A stretch of DNA of 55,634 bases from Nitrospinaceae bacterium (GTDB lineage Bacteria > Nitrospinota > Nitrospinia > Nitrospinales > Nitrospinaceae): assembly GCA_029261535.1 (NCBI GenBank), contig JAJDBF010000013.1, forward strand, positions 1-55,634, in the 5' to 3' direction. Shown here piece after piece: positions 1-7,386 of the stretch. The first letter of the stretch is position 1, and each line of letters opens with the position of its first letter. The notes beneath the pieces were generated by a model, which saw nothing but the letters and a program-made list of their open reading frames with translations, ran no database searches and was not told where the DNA came from. The position numbers and the translations under genes are program-made.

Positions 1-116
1 CATCATGGACCGACTCAATCACAGACCAAGAAAAACGCTTGGGTATAAGACACCACATGAACTATTCTGCAAAAAGAAACCACCACTAACCGTTGCACTT
101 CAAACTTGAATCCACC
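1..116 (+). mobile_element. IS30-family insertion sequence, 3' end (left copy)
   Basis: These 116 bases are an exact inverted copy of 55613-55498 at the other end of the window. They contain the end of an IS30-type transposase, and identity between the two copies stops abruptly after CCACC at 116, which marks the element edge. The rest of the element lies outside the window. The neighbouring minus-strand gene is cut at this edge. Confidence 0.85.
2..109 (+). CDS. IS30-family transposase, C-terminal fragment
   Basis: Reading from base 2 gives 35 residues and a TGA at 107-109. The MDRLNHRPRKTLGYKTPHEL segment is the typical end of the IS30 DDE transposase catalytic domain (LN-RPRK-LG-KTP-E). 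The rest of the protein, including the catalytic DDE core, is outside the window. The same reading frame recurs on the minus strand at 55505-55633 with identical residues where they overlap. Confidence 0.85.
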   Translation: MMDRLNHRPRKTLGYKTPHELFCKKKPPLTVALQT

Positions 117-601
117 TATGCTAATTCTGTCCCCATTCTTGATAAGTCAAAACCTCCAACTTTAGTTAGATATAAAAAAGCCCTTTCAATACCTCTTCCA
201 TTTAAGTCCTTTAACTTAATCCTATTGTTGATACTTTCTGAAATAATCCGGCAAAGCTCATTCAGATGAGCTTCCAGGGAATTGTAAATAGTAATAACTA
301 ATGACTCTCTATGTATTGACGGGTATGTAATTTGATTTTGATGTAATTCTTCAGAAAAACTTTCTACTATTTCTTGATATCGTTCCTCTGGATGGCTTTC
401 TAGATAATCCTCAATTTTATTCTGTAACTCCTCACCTCTGTTTTCCCAACCAGCTTCTGTCTCATTGTGAAACATCTTGAAAACAAAAAGATCATATTTT
501 ACGCTTTTACAGTAAAAAATTACTCCATTCACAAAGAAATCAATTTTTGAGTTTTCCGCTTCATCGCTTTTTAGCGTCATAACAAGATAGGCCTTCGCCA
601 C
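116..601 (-). pseudogene. Hypothetical protein truncated by IS30 insertion
   Basis: About 161 codons remain, reading from a GTG at 599-601 or an internal ATG seven codons later. The stop TAG uses base 116, the last base of the IS30 end, so the stop was created by the insertion and the C-terminal part has been lost. The protein is rich in acidic residues and helices. The stretch SLVITIYNSLEAHLNELCR resembles helices of HEPN-like proteins, but this is only a weak resemblance. The family is not recognised. Base composition is AT-rich compared with neighbouring housekeeping genes, which fits horizontally acquired DNA. Confidence 0.55.
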
Positions 602-1383
602 TCATCTGAAAGTAATTACCCGACTTGTCAGGCGGATATCGCGCACCCATAACATTGGCGTGACTTACTATAGCGTAAGAACTCGGAAGAGGGAACAGGG
701 CGTTCGGGTAGGTTTTGCTCCCCCTTTCCTTCGGCAAGCTCAGGGCAGGCTCCGAAGGGGCTGGGGGGCTTCTTCCTTTAAATGGTAAGAAGTTTTTCGG
801 TGGGTGCAGAATCGTCCAATCCCCCTGCTCTTCGCTGGCTGTGCGCCAGCACCTTCGCTTCCCCCTTCTAGAAGGGGGAGTATTGTATTACCCAAAAATT
901 ATAAGCAAAGGCGAGATTCTTCACTCCACTCTGTTTCGTTCAGAATGACATGCGATGGTGTTGCTGGTTTTTGGAATGCCCGCCAGTCAACATCGTTGAT
1001 CAAACCCAAACAATATTAAACTGTCATTCTGAGGACCAACGGGACGAAGAATCTCGCCTTGGACTTTGGGTTTTTGCTGTCACACTGAGCCTGTCGAAGT
1101 GCGACCTCCTTATTGTTTACAATTTTATAAAACTCTTTTTCACAGGAGGAGGAATACCTAACCCCGCCTCCCTTCGACTTTGCTCAGGGTGACAGGGAAA
1201 AGGCTAAAGACTTTACTAAGTATGAACTACGCGAGGATTTCGCTTTTGGTGGGGCGGGACAAGCTAACTGTTATCGCAACCTGTTCAAGAACCGCTGGTC
1301 ATACCTGTTCAAAAACCACTATTTGCGTTCTTGAATGTTCGCCCCTTCGACAGGCTCAGGGCAGGCTCCGCGCGGAGCACCTG
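602..1383. repeat. Spacer made of dispersed repeat modules
   Basis: No credible gene is present; the short open frames here are composed of repeats. Recognisable modules are a CTTCGGCAAGCTCAGGGCAGG block near 727-760, GTGCGCCAGCACC near 841-853, an AAGGCGAGATTCTTC...CAGAATGACA unit at 907-950, the same unit inverted at 1022-1103, CTTCGACTTTGCTCAGGGTGA at 1172-1192, and an inverted copy of the TTCAAGAACGC hairpin family at 1280-1337. The same modules return in most other spacers of the window. Confidence 0.8.
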
Positions 1384-2697
1384 CTACGCGCGTTCTTGCC
1401 TGTTTTTCGCTCGCCGTCTACCGACCGCAAGGTCTGCGGTGGACCGGGCGAGTTTGCTATTCGCGCGGAGGACGGTGTCGAATCCGTATTTACTGCGCAG
1501 GCGGTCGATGCCTTTATAAAGTCGGTTCCAGCGTTCCGGCGCGGTCGGTTGAAATAAATCGAGCTGGGTCTGGCGCTCCGTGGTAAGACCGGTCAGCGAC
1601 ACTCCCACGAGGCGCACGGGAATGCGGTCCATGTGGGCGATGGCGAACAGTTTGCTGATGGCTTCAAATAAAATATGATCTTCCGAGGCGGATTCTTTGA
1701 AGGTGCGCGAGCGCGTGATGGTTTTGAAATCGCTGAACCGTAGTTTGAGCGTAACAGTCCGCGCATACAAACCTTCTTCGCGCAATTGCGCGGCGGCTTT
1801 TTCGGTGAGGTAACTCAGCATGGCGATCAGGTACGGTCGGTCGAGCGAATCTTCTTCCAGTGTAGTCTCGCGGCTGATCGACTTGGCGGATTCTTCCCGC
1901 GCCTGCACCGGCGAATCGCACTCACCACGCGAGCGGAAATACAAACGCCTGCCCCACTCGCCGAAATTTTTCTCCAGTTCCTCCAGCGGTAGCATGGTCA
2001 GTTGTCCGATGGTCTTGATGCCGAGACGATTAAGCTGTTCGCCACCCTTCGGGCCAATACCAGGGATACGTCCAATCAGTTGCGGCTTGAGGAAGTTGCG
2101 CTCTTCGCCTGGTGGCACACGCAAAAAACCGTTGGGCTTGGCAAGACCGGAGGCGATCTTGGCGATCAACTTGTTCGTCCCCATGCCGATGGAGGCGCAG
2201 ATGCCGAGCTCCTGTTCGATATAATGACGGATGCGGACGGCGGTTTTCTCTGCCGGGCCGCCATGCAGACGCGCACATCCGGTCAGGTCGAGGTAACCTT
2301 CATCGAGCGACATCGCCTCGACCAGCGGTGTGTACGTTTCCAGAATTTCAAAGAAGCGGCTGGAGATTTCGCTGTAGAGCGCATGCGATCCGCGCACGAA
2401 CACGGCATGCGGGCACAAGCGTTTGGCGCGTGCGGTCGGCATGGCGGAATGGATGCCAAACTTGCGTGCTTCGTAAGATGCCGCCGCCACCACCCCGCGT
2501 CCGTCAGGGTCGCCACCGACAATCACCGGCTTGCCCTTGAGCGACGGGTCGCGCATCTGCTCCACCGACGCGAAAAATGCATCGAGGTCAACATGCAAAA
2601 TCTCCCGAGTGCTCGCCGCACGGGCAACGGGGTCTTCCGCGGATGGCGAACGGGAACCTTGAGGTTGACGACTAAAAATGTTTTGTGGTGAATTCAT
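1384..2697 (-). CDS. dinB: DNA polymerase IV (Y-family translesion polymerase)
   Basis: A 437-residue Y-family polymerase that copies past damaged bases. It has the metal-binding HVDLDAFFASVEQ motif, YEARKFGIHSAMP, the catalytic SLDEGYLDL motif (DE pair), a helix-hairpin-helix IPGIGPKGGEQLNRLGI, and the little-finger domain with ETTLEED. The start is placed at MNSPQ (ATG 2695-2697). The frame stays open 42 codons further upstream, but that DNA is dispersed repeat. Even so, the first 35 or so residues before REILHVDLD, and the last 25 or so after YGFDTVL, are encoded by repeat modules (GTGCTCGCCGCACGGGC near 2615 and CCGACCGCAAGGTC near 1417). The polymerase core is complete, so it should be active. 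Confidence 0.95.
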   Translation of the reverse strand: MNSPQNIFSRQPQGSRSPSAEDPVARAASTREILHVDLDAFFASVEQMRDPSLKGKPVIVGGDPDGRGVVAAASYEARKFGIHSAMPTARAKRLCPHAVFVRGSHALYSEISSRFFEILETYTPLVEAMSLDEGYLDLTGCARLHGGPAEKTAVRIRHYIEQELGICASIGMGTNKLIAKIASGLAKPNGFLRVPPGEERNFLKPQLIGRIPGIGPKGGEQLNRLGIKTIGQLTMLPLEELEKNFGEWGRRLYFRSRGECDSPVQAREESAKSISRETTLEEDSLDRPYLIAMLSYLTEKAAAQLREEGLYARTVTLKLRFSDFKTITRSRTFKESASEDHILFEAISKLFAIAHMDRIPVRLVGVSLTGLTTERQTQLDLFQPTAPERWNRLYKGIDRLRSKYGFDTVLRANSKLARSTADLAVGRRRAKNRQERA

Positions 2698-3098
2698 GAA
2701 GTTCCGATTTGTCGCGTAAATAAAATTTTTTCTCCGCCGTGCGCCAGCACCTCCCCTTGAAAGGGAAGGGAAACTTAACCCCTGAAAATCCAAGGCGAGA
2801 TTCTTCTTCGCCTGAAGGCTCATCAGAATGACATGCTGTGGTTTTTGTTGTCCCTCCGGCGAGGAGTCAGGGTGACAGCAAAAACGCTAAAACCTCGCCG
2901 GACCTTGCGGTCAGCGGACGGGATTCAAGAACGCGAATAGCGTTGCTTGAACAGGTGCGCTCAGAAATTATTGTCTGCTCTTGCAAGGTCAGCCCATTGG
3001 CCCCACCGCAAGGTGGTTGTTGGATGTATTGCTATCCTAATATGGAATCGCGGGCACGTCAACTCCATTGATTTTACAGGAGTTATAGCGATATCAGT
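2698..3098. repeat. Dispersed-repeat spacer upstream of dinB
   Basis: No gene is seen. The spacer carries a GTGCGCCAGCACC module with an adjoining CCCCTTGAAAGGG dyad near 2738-2768, AAGGCGAGATTCTTC...CATCAGAATGACATG at 2792-2835, GTCAGGGTGACAGC near 2866-2879, CCTTGCGGTCAGCGG at 2903-2917, and a member of the TTCAAGAACGC hairpin family at 2923-2957. Confidence 0.75.
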
Positions 3099-4103
3099 TC
3101 AGCGTTTGTTTGTATGGCTTTGCGGGGATTGAACGATTTTTAGCAGGTCGGTGAGGGCCTCGGAGTCGGAGGCGCGGAACAGGCACTCGGCTTTTTCGAT
3201 GAACTCGGCGTGCGTCTTGAAGGTAAATTCAACTTTGAGTTCGCCCGATTCAAAATGCTCCGGCACGCGGATTTTGACCTTGTCGCCGAGGTCCATTTTG
3301 TTGAGAGCGCGGCGCACTTCAATGCGCAAGTCCGACAAGGTGGGATAGCGTTTTTGAAAAAGATGTTGATGCAGGGTCTGGTAGCGATCCCCTGCATTCA
3401 GCGATTCGTCTTTGAGCAAATCCTGAATAACGGGATTGCTGATGACGGAGGCGGGGGTTGTACCATCGCGGTCGGCGGTTTCGCCGATCAACTCAAACAG
3501 GTCGCGGCATTTGTTGGCGCCGGGTTGCATGATCGTCAGCAAGTGTTGCATGGCAGTGAGGTCGTTGTCACTCCAGGGATACAACATGGCGTAGGTGCGA
3601 AGCGGCACCATGAGGTTATGCAGGGTCTGTTGCAGATATTTGGAAAATTCGCGCGCCTTTAAGAAATCGTGCAGACGTTTTTTGGATGTCTGCTGATCGA
3701 GCAGTGGCAGGACGTTTTCTATCATTTTATTTTCATCGAGATCGGTTGCGGACAGGCGTATGAGAGCGCGACCTGTTTCGATGTCAGACAGATTGCGGTG
3801 GACGTGGTTGTCTTGCAATTGGAGGAGCAGTTTTTCTGCCGGGCTGGGTGGGGCAGGGGCAAGCCGCACGACAAGCGTGGCACTTCCAAAATCTTTTGCG
3901 ACCGCCAGTCGCCGATGTCCGCAAATAACAGAGACCGTTTCCTCTTGTCTGCAAGCGATCAGCGGCGTGAGCAATCCCAATTGCCGGATCGACTGCGCCA
4001 GTTTTTCCGGTGCCGGGCTCAACGCAAAATCCGTTGCTGGGTCGGGCTGTAGTTGCTCGATAGGAATGGATTGAAGCGGCCACTCGGCAGGTTTGAGTTG
4101 CAT
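3099..4103 (-). CDS. Orphan ParB/Spo0J-like domain protein
   Basis: 334 residues. The N-terminal 110 or so form a ParB/sulfiredoxin-type domain: IPIEQLQPDP, then LAQSIRQLGLLTPLIA, then VICGHRRLAVAKDFG, which corresponds to the GERRWRA nucleotide-binding loop of ParB, then a stretch ending LQDNHVHRNLSDIETGRALI. The remaining 220 residues are helical and not recognised, and no clear parS-type HTH stands out. It is not beside a ParA; the true parA-parB pair is at 51.2-52.8 kb and far more canonical. It may be a CTP-binding regulator or an adaptor rather than a segregation factor. Function is unknown. Confidence 0.7.
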   Translation of the reverse strand: MQLKPAEWPLQSIPIEQLQPDPATDFALSPAPEKLAQSIRQLGLLTPLIACRQEETVSVICGHRRLAVAKDFGSATLVVRLAPAPPSPAEKLLLQLQDNHVHRNLSDIETGRALIRLSATDLDENKMIENVLPLLDQQTSKKRLHDFLKAREFSKYLQQTLHNLMVPLRTYAMLYPWSDNDLTAMQHLLTIMQPGANKCRDLFELIGETADRDGTTPASVISNPVIQDLLKDESLNAGDRYQTLHQHLFQKRYPTLSDLRIEVRRALNKMDLGDKVKIRVPEHFESGELKVEFTFKTHAEFIEKAECLFRASDSEALTDLLKIVQSPQSHTNKR

Positions 4104-4189
4104 CGGGTTTCCTGTTTTATTGAATGCTGGCTATTGTAGTACACTCCTTCTTATTGATGGATATTTTTGTGGAGTGCTACACTGCGCGG

Positions 4190-5056
4190 ATGAAAAGTAT
4201 TCTTACCTTACAAATTTTATTACTGATGATCGCCCTCGCCATGGGTGCATCGGGTTGTGCCGAGCCGCCGCCCGCTGGCATGGTGCTGGTGCCGTCTGGT
4301 TATTTTAGCATGGGCAGTGATGAAGAAGACGCCGCAGGGCACGCGCTGGCGATGGGTCTTGGCAAACCCTGGTACGCCGATGAATCGCCGCAACAACGAT
4401 TTAAACTCGATGATTATTTTATTGATCGGTACGAGGTCACCAACAAACAGTTTTATATTTTCAGTCAGGCGACCGATCACCCGCCACCGCCAATATGGAA
4501 CAGCCCGCGCTACCCGGAAGGGCAAGACGATTATCCGGTGCATGCGGTCAGTTATTTTTCTGCGGCGGCCTACGCCGAATGGGCGGGCAAGCGTTTGCCG
4601 ACTGAGGCGGAGTGGGAAAAAGCGGCGCGTGGCGGGACACCGGTCCAATACCCGTGGGGCGATGCGTTCGATGGCAGTAAGGCGAATCTCAGTTTGTCAC
4701 CACGAAGCAAAACCGGACGTGGGCTGATGCCGGTTGGTTCATTCCCGCAAGGGGCAAGCCCTTACGGGGCGGAGGATATGATCGGCAACGTGTGGGAATG
4801 GGTCAACGATTATTACAAGCCTTATCCGGACAGCAAGTATCAAACGAGATATTTCGATGGCAAGCATGTGGTGGTGCGCGGCATGTCGTACCTTGGGGTC
4901 GGGCATTTTCCGAAAAAAGAATACGTCAAAGTGGTGGCACTCAAAGCGCGTGCGGCCTATCGGGAAAAACTCAACCCGGCGGCGCGAAGGCTGGACATCG
5001 GCTTCCGCTGTGCGAAAGACAGGAAATCATTTTACGAAACTTATATTGGCGGGTGA
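4190..5056 (+). CDS. FGE-sulfatase (SUMF1/EgtB/PvdO) domain lipoprotein
   Basis: 288 residues from the ATG at 4190. The frame is open 22 codons further upstream, but MKSILTLQ gives a proper signal peptide ending in the lipobox ASGC. After it comes a complete formylglycine-generating-enzyme-like fold: GMVLVPSGYFSMGS, FIDRYEVTNKQF, PVHAVSYFSAAAYAEWAGKR, LPTEAEWEKAARGG, YPWGD, DMIGNVWEWVNDYY, VRGMSYL and IGFRCAKD. The family includes sulfatase-modifying enzymes and many members of unknown role. The paired active-site cysteines of true formylglycine-generating enzymes are not evident, so an envelope role without sulfatase activation is more likely. It is convergent with the following lipoprotein gene. 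Confidence 0.88.
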   Translation: MKSILTLQILLLMIALAMGASGCAEPPPAGMVLVPSGYFSMGSDEEDAAGHALAMGLGKPWYADESPQQRFKLDDYFIDRYEVTNKQFYIFSQATDHPPPPIWNSPRYPEGQDDYPVHAVSYFSAAAYAEWAGKRLPTEAEWEKAARGGTPVQYPWGDAFDGSKANLSLSPRSKTGRGLMPVGSFPQGASPYGAEDMIGNVWEWVNDYYKPYPDSKYQTRYFDGKHVVVRGMSYLGVGHFPKKEYVKVVALKARAAYREKLNPAARRLDIGFRCAKDRKSFYETYIGG

Positions 5057-5067
5057 ATTACCAACGG

Positions 5068-5898
5068 CTAATTTTTATTGAGCCACTGCAATGCTTCGGA
5101 AAAGCGTTTGGCTTTATGCAGGGCCTTGCCATAATCACGTTGCAATTCGACCGAATCAGGATTGAGCACCACCGCTCGTTTGCAGGTTGTAACCGAATAA
5201 TCGATTTTGAATTTTAATTTGCTATCCTTTTTTGTCCGCTCCCAGTTTCTTTCTGAATAAATATCCTTGACTGCTTGTTGGCACCAGTTTTTGAAGGCCG
5301 TTCTTTCATCGGCAGGACCCAGATCGATTACTTTCTCCAAATTGATTTTGTATTTAGTAAATTCTCTTTTTAAAAACTCGATGACTTCTACACTCAGGGT
5401 GGTTGCGGCTGTTTCATCGATCACCAGGTTACCGCTGTCATTGGATACATGCCCGACCAGATTGGGAAATCCCTCAAGGTTCAAAGAATAACCTTTCTTA
5501 TTCACATACAGGCTGGCCTGTTTTTCCTCGTGCCCGATAAACCACAAGTAGATCCCCTTGCTTTTTTCTTCTTTTAACTCCGATTGAAGTAACAGCCAGT
5601 GCTCATTAATTTCTATAAACCTCAGGAAATGGTAGCCCGATTCAAAGAGAGATGAATACTCATACTTATTTTTTTCATCCGTTCCCAAAATTTCTATAAA
5701 CCCGACATAGTCATCTTCACTCTTTCTATCCGGATCAAACGCATAAAAGTAGCCTTCAATATTTTCGATTACCTCGGCATTTTTTTCTGTGAGAAGCGGT
5801 GCCCTGGTTTCAATCGCAGGACAACCCGAAAAAAGAAAACTGAAGGCGATAATTAAAACAAGGCGGAAAAAATTCCACTCATCTTTCGAAATTAACAT
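5068..5898 (-). CDS. Hypothetical lipoprotein with C-terminal TPR-like helices
   Basis: 276 residues with a hydrophobic signal segment and the lipobox LFSGC at about residues 22-26, so probably lipid-anchored. The middle is beta-rich and unfamiliar. The C-terminus, CKRAVVLNPDSVELQRDYGKALHKAKRFSEALQWL, reads as one or two tetratricopeptide-type helix pairs. GAGGA lies five bases before the ATG. The gene is AT-richer than dinB or the FGE-domain gene. Family not recognised. Confidence 0.7.
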   Translation of the reverse strand: MLISKDEWNFFRLVLIIAFSFLFSGCPAIETRAPLLTEKNAEVIENIEGYFYAFDPDRKSEDDYVGFIEILGTDEKNKYEYSSLFESGYHFLRFIEINEHWLLLQSELKEEKSKGIYLWFIGHEEKQASLYVNKKGYSLNLEGFPNLVGHVSNDSGNLVIDETAATTLSVEVIEFLKREFTKYKINLEKVIDLGPADERTAFKNWCQQAVKDIYSERNWERTKKDSKLKFKIDYSVTTCKRAVVLNPDSVELQRDYGKALHKAKRFSEALQWLNKN

Positions 5899-5943
5899 GG
5901 ATATCCTCAGACAAATGAACTCGTCAAGTAAACACTAAACCGC

Positions 5944-6249
5944 TTATAATTTTTCCGCAGTGAGGCGATAACCCAAGGCTTGCATAATCGCATTGATATT
6001 TTCCAGCCTTGGATTCCCTTCTGTTGAGAGTGCTTTTTGCAGGCCCTTGCGTGTCATGCCGGTTTCTTCCGCCAGCGCGGAAACGCCTTTCACTTGCGCC
6101 AATACACGCAAGGATGACAGCAATGCTCCGGTGTTTCCATCCTGAGCATACTCATCAAAAATTATTTTCAGATAATCATCTATTTCCTCGGGATGCTTTC
6201 GGAAATACTCCGCTTCGTACTCATCAAATTTTTGTAATTTACGCTTCAC
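5944..6249 (-). CDS. HigA/Xre-type addiction-module antitoxin
   Basis: 101 residues from a GTG at 6247-6249, which has GGAAGGAA upstream. The ATG at 6285 has no ribosome binding site. The frame carries the pattern of antitoxins annotated as probable addiction module antidote protein: SLRVLAQVKGVSALAEETG, then TRKGLQKALSTEGNPRLENI, then IMQALGYRL, which includes a Cro/C1-type HTH. No intact RelE/HigB toxin lies on either side. A 27-codon frame (6239-6322, GTG start) overlaps its start and could be a leader or a toxin remnant. It is probably a stand-alone transcription factor or half of a decayed toxin-antitoxin pair. Confidence 0.75.
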   Translation of the reverse strand: MKRKLQKFDEYEAEYFRKHPEEIDDYLKIIFDEYAQDGNTGALLSSLRVLAQVKGVSALAEETGMTRKGLQKALSTEGNPRLENINAIMQALGYRLTAEKL

Positions 6250-6466
6250 TAGAGAATTCCTTCCAGAAACCTTTTGCATCTTCATATATTTTTACTTCTT
6301 TTGGCCTGACTTTTCGGATCACTATTTAGCCCTTTATCAATCCTAGCAAAGCAAACTATAGTTCGCAAGCAATCCTTTTGCATTTCTCCGAATGACATAA
6401 TGACACTGGGTCTCGTCTGAACCCCTAGTAATCATATTCAGTTTTTTGGGAGATCGTACCGCCCTG

Positions 6467-7156
6467 TCAGGGTCGGCTGAAATAGTAGCGGAGGCCCAGC
6501 TCAAAATTGTGCGTGTCGATGCTGGGGGTGACGATGCCGATGGTGGGATCACCGGTGTTTAAATATTTGTAACCAACAAATCCGACAATTTGCGGATCGA
6601 TCCAGTAGCTGACTCCGCCAAACAATTGAAAGGCGAAAGCAACATCGTTGTCGGTACTGCCGGGGATGGTCACGCCGCCGGTGGTGAACGTCGGGTTTTG
6701 AAAATCCACCAGACCAAGCCCGATCCCCGTTCCAAGATAGGGCGTGATGCGACTCGAGTTTCTATAATCGAACGCGACATTTGCCATAAAGGAATTGATA
6801 CTCATCTCCCCTTGCGAAGGGATCATCATTGTGCCTGCGGGAGGGGTCAGGATGACCTGATCGATATCCGCCGATTTGTGAGCGTATTCAAACTCGATGC
6901 GGAACCGCCGCTTGATAAACAGCCCCACTGCCGCACTACCGCCAAACCCTGTGGACAACTCCGACTGGGCAGACACCGCTTGCAGAGCCGTGTTGGTCCC
7001 TCCGTTATTCGATGCAAGATCAGAGTCCGAAGGAACCACAAAGGTTCCCGCGCCGGAAATATAAAACGGGTTGCCATATCGCCCCTCCGCCGACCCGATG
7101 GCAGGCAGACAAAGCATGAGCAAACCAACAGCTATATAAGGAAGATATTTTTTCAT
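6467..7156 (-). CDS. Outer-membrane beta-barrel protein
   Basis: 229 residues from the ATG at 7154-7156. MKKYLPYIAVGLLMLCLPAI is a signal peptide with a likely cleavage after GSA. The mature part alternates polar and apolar residues as beta-strands: FYISGAGTFVVP, FRIEFEYAHK, VAFDYRNSSRITPYLGTGIGLG, AFQLFGGVSYWI, FVGYKYLN, FELGLRYYFSRP. The last strand ends with an aromatic residue near the C-terminus, as expected for insertion by the BAM complex. It looks like the OmpA/OmpW-type eight-stranded barrel superfamily; the exact family and ligand are unclear. Confidence 0.85.
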   Translation of the reverse strand: MKKYLPYIAVGLLMLCLPAIGSAEGRYGNPFYISGAGTFVVPSDSDLASNNGGTNTALQAVSAQSELSTGFGGSAAVGLFIKRRFRIEFEYAHKSADIDQVILTPPAGTMMIPSQGEMSINSFMANVAFDYRNSSRITPYLGTGIGLGLVDFQNPTFTTGGVTIPGSTDNDVAFAFQLFGGVSYWIDPQIVGFVGYKYLNTGDPTIGIVTPSIDTHNFELGLRYYFSRP

Positions 7157-7334
7157 CACGGGATTACTTGCTGTATCGGGGAAAGACCATTCAAGCATTA
7201 GCCAATTCTAATTCAAAGTACATCAAAGGACACCTTTAAAGTTTGAGAGAGCATCGCCTCACAGCCGGGAGTACCCTTACTCTCTTTCGTCTACTGGAGT
7301 CGTGGACTATCGTTATATTTACAGTGAAATCATC

Positions 7335-7363
7335 TTGTGGTAAAAAGGATGACAAAATATAGG
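7335..7363 (+). promoter_or_regulatory. Predicted sigma70-type promoter of the propeller gene
   Basis: TTGTGG at 7335-7340 and TATAGG at 7358-7363 are separated by 17 bases and end 23 bases before the ATG. A purine-rich AAGGGGAAAGG ribosome binding site follows directly. Confidence 0.45.
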
Positions 7364-7386
7364 ATATCTTATTAAGGGGAAAGGCT

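Noticed and set aside
715..1557. Several plus-strand frames of 60-125 codons
   Set aside because: Composed of dispersed repeats and the reverse of the dinB 3' end; no ribosome binding sites or motifs.
2002..2691. 229-codon plus-strand frame opposite dinB
   Set aside because: Shadow of the GC-rich dinB frame, with no recognisable protein motif.
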